64,000 nucleotides of DNA from Anaerolineaceae bacterium (GTDB taxonomy: Bacteria > Chloroflexota > Anaerolineae > Anaerolineales > Anaerolineaceae): NCBI GenBank assembly GCA_018056725.1, contig JAGPFF010000003.1, positions 1 to 64,000 on the forward strand, read 5' to 3'. The position numbers and the translations under genes were made by a program. Position 1 is the stretch's first letter. Each line of letters begins with the position of its first letter. The notes under the pieces are model-generated. The model did not search any database. It saw nothing but the letters and a program-made list of their open reading frames with translations, and was not told the DNA's origin. Positions 43,572-51,794 of this stretch are shown here, piece by piece.

Positions 43572-44834
43572 ATGATTCCGATGCAGATCCCCGCGCGAGA
43601 AAATCACTGGAAAACATTGCAAATCGTTTTTCTTTTTCTAATGATTTTTCTGTTAACCCTTTTTCTAATCCCTACCCCGGGTACAGGCAATATGGACACC
43701 TGGGTGCGCTGGGCAAATGACGCAAATCAGATGGGACTGGTGGAAAACTACCACATAAACCATGATACCTATCCTCCGCTGACAACGGTAATTCTGGTCG
43801 GAGCGGCAAAACTATCCCAGACCTTTGGCATCTGGATTTACACTGCGATCAAGCTGACCATTGTATTTTTCCTCATGGCATCCTCCGCGCTTTTCTGGGG
43901 AATGACCAGAAACGCACTTTTGACCGCGGCGTTGCACCTTTCCATGCTGATCATGAGCGTTGGTTTGGGGCACCTGGATGTTTTCTTTGCGCCTTTTCTG
44001 ATTGCCTCTTTGTGGGCATTGAAAAAAGACCGTCTGGTTCTTTTTTCAATCACCTTTTGCCTCGCGTTCTTTACCAAATGGCAGCCTTTAATCATCGCAC
44101 CATTTCTTGCCCTTTATGTTTTCAACATTTCACGTTTACGAGATTGGAAGCAGATCAAATTCGCGCGCATTCTTAAGGAAGTAGTCCTTCCGGTTGTGCT
44201 GGTATTCATTTTCTTTTTTGTTATCTTCGGCTTTCAACCAATTTTGACCGCTTTTACGGTTGCCAGCGACCACCATTATCTCAGTGGCAACGCGCTGAAT
44301 ATCAACTGGATCATCACCCATTTCCTGCATGTTTTCCAACCCGATCAGTACGGACCCCTGGTTAATGGGCAGGCAACTCTCATCAAAGGTCCGCCAGAGA
44401 CGGTCAAGCTTTATCCCAAGCTGTTATTCTTCCTGGTTTACCTCATCACCCTGGTAATGTTTTTCCGGCGTCACAAGACCTTTGAGAATTTGTTGCTATT
44501 CTCCCTCCTCGGTTACTGGGCTTACTTCACATTGAACACAGGCGTGCACGAAAACCATCTCTTCATCGGCATGATCCTTGCCATTCTGCTAGCCTGGCAG
44601 AACCGCAAGCATCTCCTCACCATGCTGATGGTGATTATGATCGAAAACATCAACCTGATTGTCTTTAACGGTTTGGATGGAGTGGAAAACGAATTTTCCC
44701 GCGTGGTCAGCGGCGTGGATACGGCTCTTTTGATTGCCATATTCAATGTGTTAACTTTTGCGGCTTACTGGGTTTTCTACACCTTCCTCCAGACGCCAAA
44801 AAAAGAAGAGGCTCCTGCACTTCCTGAAAAATGA
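43572..44834 (+). CDS. Polytopic membrane protein, GT87/mannosyltransferase-like
   Basis: 420 aa, about ten membrane helices. GNMDTWVRWANDANQMGL in the first loop and NHDTYPPLTTVILVGAA match the loop-1 Asp and D-x-Y-P-P pattern of membrane hexosyltransferases of the GT87/ALG-like GT-C group. FFTKWQPLIIAPFL and NTGVHENHLFIGMILA are further family-like stretches (G-x-H-E). The first in-frame ATG follows ATAAGGAAAAA. It probably transfers a polyprenyl-phosphate sugar outside the membrane. Confidence 0.72.
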   Translation: MIPMQIPARENHWKTLQIVFLFLMIFLLTLFLIPTPGTGNMDTWVRWANDANQMGLVENYHINHDTYPPLTTVILVGAAKLSQTFGIWIYTAIKLTIVFFLMASSALFWGMTRNALLTAALHLSMLIMSVGLGHLDVFFAPFLIASLWALKKDRLVLFSITFCLAFFTKWQPLIIAPFLALYVFNISRLRDWKQIKFARILKEVVLPVVLVFIFFFVIFGFQPILTAFTVASDHHYLSGNALNINWIITHFLHVFQPDQYGPLVNGQATLIKGPPETVKLYPKLLFFLVYLITLVMFFRRHKTFENLLLFSLLGYWAYFTLNTGVHENHLFIGMILAILLAWQNRKHLLTMLMVIMIENINLIVFNGLDGVENEFSRVVSGVDTALLIAIFNVLTFAAYWVFYTFLQTPKKEEAPALPEK

Positions 44835-44844
44835 AAGAGCCCGG

Positions 44845-46491
44845 TTATTTCAAATAGCGCTGATACAGATTTTCGCGCACAAAGACTGCGCCAAAGTCAG
44901 TCTCAAGAGCGCGTATATACCCGGTAACGTTTCCATTCAAGGCGTCTGAATAGAAGGCGAGCATTTCTTTCATTCTTGCCGGATCAATCGCTCTGGAAAT
45001 TTTGGCAGCGTCGGAAAAATAGATCATATTCTCTCGCTCAATGAACAGGACGTCGGCGTCCAGATCCTGCAGGTAGGGATAGGTCGCCAGATCCCAGTTT
45101 ATCCTCACGTCGTATTCAGGACGGTCGGCGACGTACGCCCGCCAATCACGGTAGATGCGCAGCTTGCGGTCAATCTCGATCTTCTGCAGGATCTGATCTT
45201 CTGCCTGGCGGAACATCTGGATGCTGGTGGAGGTGGTTTCGCGCTTTTGAACGTTAAGGATGTCTTTCACATCGCGAGTCCCATTCAGTCCGATCTGGAT
45301 GACGAACCCAATCATCAGGAGATAAGAAGCGACCCTGCCCCATACTACCTTTTTTGAGGTTTCAGTCGCCGCGGTGCCTTTGAGGGGGATGGCAGACGGC
45401 AAATAATTGCCCAAGCTGGAAAGCAACGGCAGCGCTGCCGGGATCAGGTAGTGCTCACGCATCGTCGCCGCGAAAAGAAGGAAATACCCCAGGTAGCCAG
45501 CGACCCAGGTGAGAATCACCAGACTGAGCAATCGGGTCTCGCGACGCAGGATGCCGTGGACAAGGGCGATCAACGAAAGGAAGAAAAACAGGATCGAAGC
45601 ATAATTTTTCTCAAAGACGGAGACAATTTGGCGAAACATGCTTTCGTTCGTATTTCCAATCACCCAAAACCCGAGCGTATTTTGCTGAAGGTTGGCTTTA
45701 AAAACGGAGATGATTTCCGCCCGCTCCATTGGCAGCAACAGCAGCGGATTAGAAATAACCACCACTCCCAGCAGCAGCAACAGGTAGACACCGGCGCGAC
45801 CCAATGCCTTTTTCAAGGTCAGCCGGTGGGAGAAGAGCCCCACCCCCAGATAAACCGCATAAGTGATCACGAATAAAACACCCAGAATCTTGGCGCCGAT
45901 AGCCAGCCCGCAGCTTACCGCGGAGAGGTAGAAGTATTTTCCAAAGTGAAATTCATCTTTTACCAGGAAGAATATAGTCAGCACAGAGAAGAAGGTGAGC
46001 AGACTGTCAGGGTGCCACCACAGGTTATTCGCGAAAACAGCAGGCAGGCTAATCAAAAGAAGGAAGAGGAGGATGGAGCGTAGCCGGGATTTGAAGCGGG
46101 TTTGCAGCCAAACGAGGAGATAGATGGAAAGGAGGATGGGCAGCACGTTGATCATCTGGCGCAGCACCAGCATGATGAGCGGTGTCTGGAATGCCCAATC
46201 GCTGCCGAAGATCCATTTGACGGGCAATAACGAGAGGGCAGAGAAGAAATAGAAGGGGTAGCCGTAATAATAGTGCAGGTAGACCACAAAGTTGCGCACG
46301 GACTGGTAGAAGGTTTCGCCAGGGGTCAGCATGTGAATGACGTAGGGGTACTGCGCGTATTCGTCATGCTCGAAGACGCTGATCATATTGACGTCCTGCG
46401 CGCCGGTGAGATTTGCCGGTATGAAGATGGCAAAATAGATCAACCCGAAAGCAAGAAGCACAAGGAAGGTGGTACGCTGAGAGCGATCCAT
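44845..46491 (-). CDS. Polytopic membrane protein, GT39/PMT-like glycosyltransferase
   Basis: 548 aa with about eleven membrane helices. SVFEHDEYAQYPYVIHML in loop 1 (Asp-Glu) and WWHPDSLLTFFSVLTIFFLV resemble GT-C dolichyl-mannose-type transferases. The C-terminal ~130 residues are soluble (IEIDRKLRIYRDWRAYVADRPEYDVRINWD, VLFIERENMIYFSD). It converges with the GT87-like gene, separated by 10 bases, so both probably serve surface glycosylation. The exact reaction is unknown. Confidence 0.7.
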   Translation of the reverse strand: MDRSQRTTFLVLLAFGLIYFAIFIPANLTGAQDVNMISVFEHDEYAQYPYVIHMLTPGETFYQSVRNFVVYLHYYYGYPFYFFSALSLLPVKWIFGSDWAFQTPLIMLVLRQMINVLPILLSIYLLVWLQTRFKSRLRSILLFLLLISLPAVFANNLWWHPDSLLTFFSVLTIFFLVKDEFHFGKYFYLSAVSCGLAIGAKILGVLFVITYAVYLGVGLFSHRLTLKKALGRAGVYLLLLLGVVVISNPLLLLPMERAEIISVFKANLQQNTLGFWVIGNTNESMFRQIVSVFEKNYASILFFFLSLIALVHGILRRETRLLSLVILTWVAGYLGYFLLFAATMREHYLIPAALPLLSSLGNYLPSAIPLKGTAATETSKKVVWGRVASYLLMIGFVIQIGLNGTRDVKDILNVQKRETTSTSIQMFRQAEDQILQKIEIDRKLRIYRDWRAYVADRPEYDVRINWDLATYPYLQDLDADVLFIERENMIYFSDAAKISRAIDPARMKEMLAFYSDALNGNVTGYIRALETDFGAVFVRENLYQRYLK

Positions 46492-46616
46492 GGTGATGAT
46501 GAAATTATACCCTCCCGCCCCTTGGCAGAGGATGTCAACAGAGCACGGGATGTAGAGGTGTCACATCGAGCCGCACGCTGCGGACAGGATGCCAAGGTAA
46601 ACAAAATCTTAAACAA

Positions 46617-46636
46617 AAAAGCCCTTACGGGCTTTT
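46617..46636 (-). terminator. Terminator next to the displaced tRNA-Asn end
   Basis: AAAAGCCC-TTAC-GGGCTTTT; on the minus strand it is followed by TTTTTTG, the orientation needed to end a tRNA transcript coming from the right. Confidence 0.85.
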
Positions 46637-46645
46637 AAGTCTGAT

Positions 46646-46682
46646 GGCTCCTCGTCGAGGACTCGAACCTCGAACCTAGCGG
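46646..46682 (-). repeat. Displaced 3' part of tRNA-Asn (attachment-site repeat)
   Basis: 37 bases are a direct repeat of 48471-48507 with two differences. It covers the acceptor 3' strand, the T-arm and part of the anticodon-stem 3' side. The two differences are opposite each other in the T-stem (CGAGG / CCTCG here versus CGAAG / CTTCG), so pairing is kept in both copies. It marks the far end of an insertion into the tRNA gene. Confidence 0.85.
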
Positions 46683-46827
46683 ATAATTCTTCTGACCCTG
46701 TTGGTATACATTAAAACGTAGTAGTAATTTGGGAATAATTAATTCCGGGAATTTTTTACGAATTTAAAAATCACTTCAGAAAATGTAGTTAAGTCTTTGG
46801 CATCGTTTACATTAACAAGAGTTATGG

Positions 46828-48306
46828 TTATTTGAAATATGGTTTTATTCCATTGAAGTTTTCCACAGCGATAATTCCGTCAACTCCATAATATTTTGCC
46901 GCACAAGCATTTACCCAGTGATTTTCATTGGATTGCAGTTCAGTTATGCCCCCAATTTGGTCAAAGGCAGGGACAGTTATGTGCCTTTTTCCTAAGTTTT
47001 TCTCCTGAAGAATCCATGCTTCCCTTTGGTCCCAAGCCAATGCCCGTGCTCGGAGTGGCAGAATACCAGCATATAAGCTTGGTAACATCCTACCGGTATA
47101 CGCAACTATAAATAATCCCAAAATTAAAATCCCTATGCTTCGCATCATTTTAGGAAACTTCAAGATGGCTAATTTGGTAATTAATTCACTGGTGAGAAAA
47201 CCAAGGAGAAATAAAGTCCAAATCAATAAATAATGAATTGGAAACCAGGCTCTTTCCTCAGGATATACCGATCGAATCAATACAGTTGGTACTGTATTAA
47301 AAACGCTAATTAGATAGATAGAGACAACTAAGAACAGTGTATATATTCCAAGGGCTTTTTTAGAAATTTCCAAGTGATTTTCTAATATCATGTTTAGGAA
47401 TGCCCCAAAGCCAAAAATAACCAAGAATGGAAGCCATTTTCCCTTTAACGAATAATAGAGAAAATCGAAGCCGTATCGAAATGATTTTTCTAGAAATGTG
47501 AATAGGTCGGGTCTTTTTACAGACGCGGCACTCAAATGAAAAGCATTATTTGGACTTATCAATAAGAAGAATATGCCTAATAAATTTGCAACTAGAATTG
47601 TTGAAAACAGCCAGATGAGAAAACTTAAATGTGCTTTCTTACGATTTAAACCCAGTATTAAAAACATTGCCATCGACCAAAGTCCTAGTTGCCACATTGC
47701 TGCTGTTTCCGAAAATCCTACTGAGATGAAACTAATTAGAGCAATTTCGAGGAAATTAGACCATATAAATTTTCGACTCCGTCCAATCTTTATCCCTCTA
47801 GCTGCCAAAAAAGTATTTGTTATTATAGGAAAGAGATAGGGAAAACTACCCGATCTCCAATAGAAAATTTGGTACAAGTCTGGAGCCAAGTATAGAGAAA
47901 ATACCAAAACCAAAAGACTAATAGCGATCGAATATCTCTTCTCTATCTTCTTCAGAAACAGAACTTGTATTTGGTTTACCAAAAAAATCAACGCCCCAAG
48001 CCATAATAAAATTGATATTCCGGATATCCATCGGTAGAACGAGGTTCCTCCTGCTAACTCAGCAATTCCAGAAAATAGCGTAAGGGAATACCGATTTCCA
48101 TTGTATTCAGTGTCTGCTGTATAGGCTTCGTACTGGGCAGTAATAAAGCCTTTAGTTAGAACATCCTTACCATAACAATAATCATCTTGTAAATATCTTG
48201 AAAAGAAACCTTTGTAAGCAAAGCTAAATAATGAGACAAATAGAATCAAAATCAAAAAATATAAGATCCACTTTTTCAATAATTGGTTCTCAACAAGTAA
48301 TTTCAT
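46828..48306 (-). CDS. Polytopic membrane protein, DUF6056-like (surface polysaccharide type), horizontally acquired
   Basis: 492 aa with about eleven membrane helices. Loop 1 reads GFFSRYLQDDYCYGKDVLTKGF, the acidic-Tyr-Cys pattern of DUF6056-like proteins found in O-antigen and teichoic-type glycan loci, followed by YNGNRYSLTLFSGIAEL. The short C-terminal domain (GGITELQSNENHWVNACAAKYYGVDGIIAVENF) is external. Codons are very AT-rich, unlike every neighbour. It is the only gene of the tRNA-Asn insert. Changing a surface glycan, for example against phage, is a possible role (inference). Confidence 0.7.
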   Translation of the reverse strand: MKLLVENQLLKKWILYFLILILFVSLFSFAYKGFFSRYLQDDYCYGKDVLTKGFITAQYEAYTADTEYNGNRYSLTLFSGIAELAGGTSFYRWISGISILLWLGALIFLVNQIQVLFLKKIEKRYSIAISLLVLVFSLYLAPDLYQIFYWRSGSFPYLFPIITNTFLAARGIKIGRSRKFIWSNFLEIALISFISVGFSETAAMWQLGLWSMAMFLILGLNRKKAHLSFLIWLFSTILVANLLGIFFLLISPNNAFHLSAASVKRPDLFTFLEKSFRYGFDFLYYSLKGKWLPFLVIFGFGAFLNMILENHLEISKKALGIYTLFLVVSIYLISVFNTVPTVLIRSVYPEERAWFPIHYLLIWTLFLLGFLTSELITKLAILKFPKMMRSIGILILGLFIVAYTGRMLPSLYAGILPLRARALAWDQREAWILQEKNLGKRHITVPAFDQIGGITELQSNENHWVNACAAKYYGVDGIIAVENFNGIKPYFK

Positions 48307-48429
48307 AGGAATCTCTTCTACGCTTCTATTATTTAATAAAAATGGAAAAATCTATGGGAATGGCTTTTTCAAAAATTACTCACCGAATATCTTTACACGA
48401 GTTTCTTTAAATTATAGCATTGGTGTAAA

Positions 48430-48460
48430 AAAGACACTCTGAACAATTAAGAGTGTCTTT
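48430..48460 (-). terminator. Terminator downstream of tRNA-Asn
   Basis: AAAGACACTCT / AGAGTGTCTTT arms, 9-base loop; minus-strand T-run TTTTTT follows. It belongs to the inserted side. Confidence 0.85.
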
Positions 48461-48472
48461 CTAAGGCTAAGG

Positions 48473-48545
48473 CTCCTCGTCGAAGACTCGAACTTCGAAC
48501 CTAGCGGTTAACAGCCGCCCGCTCTGCCGATTGAGCTAACGAGGA
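48473..48545 (-). tRNA. tRNA-Asn(GTT)
   Basis: Acceptor TCCTCGT / ACGAGGA, D-arm GCTC / GAGC, anticodon stem GGCGG / CCGCT with loop CTGTTAA (anticodon GTT), T-arm CGAAG-TTCGAGT-CTTCG, discriminator G, no complete encoded CCA. Its 3' part is repeated at 46646-46682, so the gene was the target of an integration. Confidence 0.95.
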
Positions 48546-48556
48546 AAGCGTCCTTT

Positions 48557-48584
48557 ATTATAATTCAGGTACGCTTGCTGTCAA
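48557..48584 (-). promoter_or_regulatory. Consensus promoter of tRNA-Asn
   Basis: On the minus strand TTGACA (48579-48584), 16-base spacer and TATAAT (48557-48562), both hexamers perfect. Confidence 0.9.
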
Positions 48585-48597
48585 GCGTCTTAAAAAA

Positions 48598-48622
48598 GGC
48601 TGCCCCGTGTTGTGGGGCAGCC
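48598..48622 (-). terminator. Terminator of the Gly-rich secreted protein gene
   Basis: Perfect 9-bp stem GGCTGCCCC / GGGGCAGCC, 7-base loop; minus-strand T6 follows. Confidence 0.92.
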
Positions 48623-48646
48623 TCTTCTTGAATCTGTTAAGTGACC

Positions 48647-49150
48647 TTACGGCAGGTTCGGGCAGGTGCCTGCTTGCGCTCCGTAGCCAAACATCCCTCC
48701 CCCAAGACCGCTGCCGGCACGCATCCCGGCGCCGCGCGCCCCCAAGCCACCCCTGTTTGCCCCAAAAGCCTGGCTCATTCGCTCTGCCTGTGCTTCATCA
48801 ATGTACCCCGCAGCCAGTGCCGCGTCAGCCACAGAAGCGTGAATGGTACTCTTCAGGTCACGGAACTCCGCCAGCGTCAGTCCGGTGGAAAGAGCAATCG
48901 ACGACATACGTTCCCCTGCATCCAGACGGGTCTCCAGTTCCTCCACACTGATGCCGAGCTCGGTTGACCAGGCTTCGATCATCAGGGTGTGTACCTCTTC
49001 ATTCACCAACCGGTCGGTGTCCGGGCTGGTTGCGGTGCCGTACCCCGCGCCCCGACCGTTGTATGGTCCCTGTGCACTGGCAGTGCTGGTAAAACCAACC
49101 GCGGTAACGATCACACCTGCTAAAAGTAAACTAAATAGTATCTTTTTCAT
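48647..49150 (-). CDS. Secreted Gly-rich protein with DUF2680-like helical region
   Basis: 167 aa. A signal peptide (MKKILFSLLLAGVIVTAVGFTSTASA) is cleaved near residue 26. Residues about 45-120 are helical with ELGISVEELETRLDAGERMSSIALSTGLTLAEF and YIDEAQAERMSQAF, the repeated IS-x-EELE / G-x-ID-x-QA pattern of DUF2680-type proteins. The end is Gly/Ala-rich. The ATG at 49150 is preceded by GGAGATCAAA; a much longer frame extending to 49642 overlaps azlD and is rejected. A role in envelope stress or metal binding is only a guess. Confidence 0.8.
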   Translation of the reverse strand: MKKILFSLLLAGVIVTAVGFTSTASAQGPYNGRGAGYGTATSPDTDRLVNEEVHTLMIEAWSTELGISVEELETRLDAGERMSSIALSTGLTLAEFRDLKSTIHASVADAALAAGYIDEAQAERMSQAFGANRGGLGARGAGMRAGSGLGGGMFGYGAQAGTCPNLP

Positions 49151-49281
49151 TTTGATCTCCTTTTTTTTTCGCAAAGATTGTCTCTTTGTGATTGCCTCCA
49201 TCATAGCTGCCAAATTTGAAGAAGTTATGAAGAGAAAATGAAAAATATATGAATGTTTGGGAAAGCGATCTTCTGATCTGT

Positions 49282-49614
49282 CTAACTGCCTGGGGCAAGC
49301 AGGCGTATCAGCGCCACCACTGCCATGCCGGTGAGTACGGTCAGAAAGAGGCTTTTTCGCTTCCATGCCACCAACGCTGAGGGAAGTGCCGCCCACAGGT
49401 AGAGGTTTTGACCGTTCAGGTTGAGCTGTCCGTTCTCCACCAGCAAGGTAGGCAGCAGCAAGGCGGATAAAATTGCCGCAGGAATATAGCGCAGCCACGC
49501 TGCCAGAAAAGGCGGCAGGGCTCGTCCGCGCAGGAACCACGCCGGCAGCAGGCGCGGAAGGTAAGTTACCAGCGCCATCCCGAGGATCGTGATCAGCAGG
49601 GTCGTTTGCGCCAT
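49282..49614 (-). CDS. azlD: Branched-chain amino acid exporter small subunit AzlD
   Basis: 110 aa with four membrane helices and the AzlD pattern MALVTYLPRLLPAWFL, LPPFLAAWLRYIPAAILSALLLP, ALVAWKRKSLFLTVLTGMAVVALIRLL. It starts inside the end of azlC (22-base overlap) with GGAGAC just upstream. AzlC and AzlD together export branched-chain amino acids or their analogues. Confidence 0.93.
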   Translation of the reverse strand: MAQTTLLITILGMALVTYLPRLLPAWFLRGRALPPFLAAWLRYIPAAILSALLLPTLLVENGQLNLNGQNLYLWAALPSALVAWKRKSLFLTVLTGMAVVALIRLLAPGS

Positions 49615-50375
49615 GTCTCCACTCCAGCGGCAATGGCTGCACAAATCACCGCCGCCAAAATAACGTTCCACTGCGTTTGCCCCGCGATCCAGAAGAGCAT
49701 GGAAAGACCGCCGGCAGCCAGCGCCACGCCAAGGGTTGCTCTTCCGCGGATCTGCAGAATGAGCAGTGCAATAAACATGGCTGGGAGGGCATAATCCAAT
49801 CCCAGCGGACGAACATCAGCGATCCTTCCCCCGGCAAGCACACCTAAAAGTGAGCCACCGATCCAGGCGAGATGGCAAATCAGATTGATGCCCAGCGCGT
49901 GACTGGCTTTCAATTCTCCACGTTCGAAGCGCAGGCTGTGAACCCCAAAGGTTTCATCCGTCAGTTCGGCACAAAAAGCCATCACCTCACTGTTTTTCCA
50001 TTTTTGAAGGGAAGGGGAAAGCGACGCGCTCATCAGCAGGTGACGCAGGTTGATGACAAAAGTGGCGATAATGATCGCCCAGGGAGTGAGCCCCTGACTG
50101 ATCAGGCTCACCGCCATCAACTGAGAAGAGCCGGCAAAAACAATCACCGACATCAATGTCGCCGTAAAGACGTCCATACCGGCAGCAGCTGCGAGGACGC
50201 CATAAGCAAAGCCAATGGGAAGATAGCCCATCACGACCGGCAGGGCAGGTGCCAGCACAGAAAGAGATGTCGTTAATGGGGCAAGTCGGTGGGGATGAGT
50301 CATTCGCTTCGCCAGCAGAAATTTAGGCTGGATTATACCTTCGATCGGGATAAATTTCAGCGGAAATGGTGACAT
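49593..50375 (-). CDS. azlC: Branched-chain amino acid exporter large subunit AzlC
   Basis: 260 aa from the first ATG. An ATG at 50303 would give a more usual N-terminus (MTHPHRLAPL) but has no ribosome-binding site, so the start is open. The AzlC family blocks are LPVVMGYLPIGFAYGVLAAAAGM, FAGSSQLMAVSLISQG, INLRHLLMSASL and FCAELTDETFGVH. About six to eight membrane helices. Overlap with azlD indicates an operon. It is divergent from a ferredoxin gene. Confidence 0.9.
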   Translation of the reverse strand: MSPFPLKFIPIEGIIQPKFLLAKRMTHPHRLAPLTTSLSVLAPALPVVMGYLPIGFAYGVLAAAAGMDVFTATLMSVIVFAGSSQLMAVSLISQGLTPWAIIIATFVINLRHLLMSASLSPSLQKWKNSEVMAFCAELTDETFGVHSLRFERGELKASHALGINLICHLAWIGGSLLGVLAGGRIADVRPLGLDYALPAMFIALLILQIRGRATLGVALAAGGLSMLFWIAGQTQWNVILAAVICAAIAAGVETWRKRPC

Positions 50376-50392
50376 TTTCCAATCTCTCTTGA

Positions 50393-50421
50393 TTGACAGC
50401 CCACTCGCTCGGTGCTATTCT
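50393..50421 (+). promoter_or_regulatory. Promoter of the ferredoxin gene
   Basis: TTGACA (50393-50398), 17-base spacer, TATTCT (50416-50421). Confidence 0.85.
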
Positions 50422-50462
50422 ATACTTCGGAAGATATCCCTCCAAAAGGAGAAGAAAAGAAC

Positions 50463-50633
50463 ATGACATACAAGATCACCACAGATTGCATCATGTGCGG
50501 CGCCTGCGAAGCCGAATGCCCCGAGGGTGCCATTTCCGCCGGAGACACTCAGTACGTGATTGACCCCGCCAAGTGCAAGGATTGCGGTTCCTGCGCTGAG
50601 GTTTGTCCCACCGGTTCCTGCGTACCCGCCTGA
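50463..50633 (+). CDS. 2[4Fe-4S] ferredoxin
   Basis: 56 aa. Two clostridial-type cluster motifs: CIMCGACEAECP and CKDCGSCAEVCP. The ATG at 50463 follows AAAAGGAGAAGAAAAGAAC. It is a small electron carrier for anaerobic metabolism, transcribed alone between its own promoter and terminator. Confidence 0.96.
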   Translation: MTYKITTDCIMCGACEAECPEGAISAGDTQYVIDPAKCKDCGSCAEVCPTGSCVPA

Positions 50634-50653
50634 TTTTGAAATCGCACCCCCTC

Positions 50654-50684
50654 AAAAAGCCTTCCCTTCTGGAAAGGCTTTTTT
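50654..50684 (+). terminator. Terminator of the ferredoxin gene
   Basis: AAAAAGCCTT / AAGGCTTTTT stem with T-run. The last Ts overlap the -35 hexamer of the next promoter. Confidence 0.9.
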
Positions 50685-50711
50685 GCGTGCAAAAAGCAGC
50701 AATGCTATAAT
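50683..50711 (+). promoter_or_regulatory. Promoter of the deoxynucleoside kinase gene
   Basis: TTGCGT (50683-50688), 17-base spacer ending in TGC, TATAAT (50706-50711). Confidence 0.75.
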
Positions 50712-50749
50712 TTTTTTGCGTCATTAATTCATGCCCCTCGAGGATGTCC

Positions 50750-51409
50750 ATGAAAAAATTTATTGCGGTGGCGGGTAACATTGGCGTTGGCAAATCCACG
50801 CTGGTAGAAATGATCAGCGTAAGACTGGATTGTCAGCCTTTTTTTGAACCAGTAGCTGAAAACCCTTATCTCGCAGATTTCTACCGGGATATGAAGACCT
50901 GGAGCTTTCATTCGCAAATCTTCTTTCTTACTCACCGCCTGCGCATTCATCAGGATCTGGTACGCGCCACCTGTTCGGTTATCCAGGACCGCAGCATCTA
51001 CGAAGACGCTGAAGTATTCGCTTACAACCTTTTTCTACAGGGGAACCTATCCGAACGCGATTACACCACTTATCGCTCTCTCTATCGCACTTTAGCCGAG
51101 TATCTGCCACCGCCTGACCTGGTAATTTACCTGCGGGCGTCGGTATCCACCCTGCTGCAGCGCATTGAACTGCGCAACCGGGATTATGAACGCAGCATCT
51201 CACCGGAATATCTGGAACAATTGAATCTGCTGTACGAAAACTGGATCCAGCACTTTACCCTCTGCCCGGTGCTGACGGTGCCGGCGGATGATCTGGATTA
51301 TGTGGCGCATCCGCGCCACCTGGAATTAATTATTTCCAAAGTGAAGGAAAAACTGACGGGGAAGGAAGAAGTCGTCTTTACCCGCGAAGAAGCCAATTCC
51401 ATCGAATAG
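50750..51409 (+). CDS. Deoxynucleoside kinase (dNK/dGK family), copy left of the origin
   Basis: 219 aa. The P-loop is GNIGVGKST (about 8-16); DRSIYEDA (about 80-87) carries the Asp-Arg-Ser motif; the lid is RIELRNRDYER. The family phosphorylates deoxynucleosides with ATP for dNTP salvage. The second ATG (50750) is used because GAGG lies six bases before it, while the first ATG touches that site. A second member of the family lies 1.8 kb away across the candidate origin; in Gram-positives such pairs have different base specificities. Confidence 0.93.
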   Translation: MKKFIAVAGNIGVGKSTLVEMISVRLDCQPFFEPVAENPYLADFYRDMKTWSFHSQIFFLTHRLRIHQDLVRATCSVIQDRSIYEDAEVFAYNLFLQGNLSERDYTTYRSLYRTLAEYLPPPDLVIYLRASVSTLLQRIELRNRDYERSISPEYLEQLNLLYENWIQHFTLCPVLTVPADDLDYVAHPRHLELIISKVKEKLTGKEEVVFTREEANSIE

Positions 51410-51457
51410 CAGACATCTCGATCCATTGATGTCTGTTGCAATCGCGTCGATAGACAA

Positions 51458-51724
51458 TCAGCTCTTGATGTCAACTACAAGCTTGATTGCTGTGCGGACT
51501 TTTCCTTCTATTTCCACATCAACGAATTCAGGCATACAGTAGATTGACAATCCATCCTCTGCGAGGTATCCCCTGGCCAATACCAGTGCTTTGACGGCTT
51601 GATTGACTGCTCCTGCTCCAATCGCCTGGATATCTGCGTGTTTATGCTCACGTATCACCCCGGCGATGGCGCCAGCAACTGCTGCGGTGCGCGAATTGGC
51701 TTTGACCTTAATGACATCTACCAT
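51458..51724 (-). CDS. spoVS: Stage V sporulation protein S (SpoVS)
   Basis: 88 aa, normal length. MVDVIKVKANSRTAAVAGAIAGVIREH, IQAIGAGAVNQAVKALVLARGYLA and the closing basic-hydrophobic strand are the Alba-like SpoVS fold. It is common in non-sporulating Chloroflexi and Thermus/Deinococcus, where it probably binds nucleic acid. It lies 115 bases from the triplet array of the candidate origin, and its promoter is directly beside it. Confidence 0.95.
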   Translation of the reverse strand: MVDVIKVKANSRTAAVAGAIAGVIREHKHADIQAIGAGAVNQAVKALVLARGYLAEDGLSIYCMPEFVDVEIEGKVRTAIKLVVDIKS

Positions 51725-51733
51725 AATGTTCTC

Positions 51734-51753
51734 CCTCCTGAAAGATTTTCAGG
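51734..51753 (-). promoter_or_regulatory. Hairpin overlapping the spoVS ribosome-binding site
   Basis: CCTGAAA-ATC-TTTCAGG in the leader; the 3' arm pairs with the first three bases of AGGAGG (51734-51739), 9 bases before the ATG. It could lower translation. Confidence 0.45.
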
Positions 51754-51794
51754 AATGTATGGCCAAATGGGGTAGTAAAATGCTCCTTTTTTTC

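Larger units (their letters stand above)
46492..46827. other. Intergenic region holding terminator and displaced tRNA-Asn 3' end
   Basis: No gene seen. Left part has normal composition and ends with a terminator (46617-46636) and the 37-base tRNA fragment. From about 46683 rightwards the sequence becomes strongly AT-rich. Confidence 0.6.
46646..48507. mobile_element. tRNA-Asn-flanked AT-rich genomic insert
   Basis: The segment between the two 37-base repeats is about 1.85 kb, clearly AT-rich (30% GC in the hand-counted line 47581-47640), and has one gene. No integrase gene is present, so it would be a remnant or a passive cassette. Ends are defined by the displaced tRNA end on the left and the intact tRNA-Asn on the right. 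Confidence 0.7.

Noticed and set aside
46646-46682. Second tRNA-Asn gene
   Set aside because: Only the 3' part is present; the anticodon loop and 5' half are missing, so it is a displaced end, not a gene.
48647-49642. 331-codon version of the Gly-rich secreted protein
   Set aside because: The extra 164 residues are antisense-like, overlap azlD, and would bury a clear signal peptide and ribosome-binding site at 49150.
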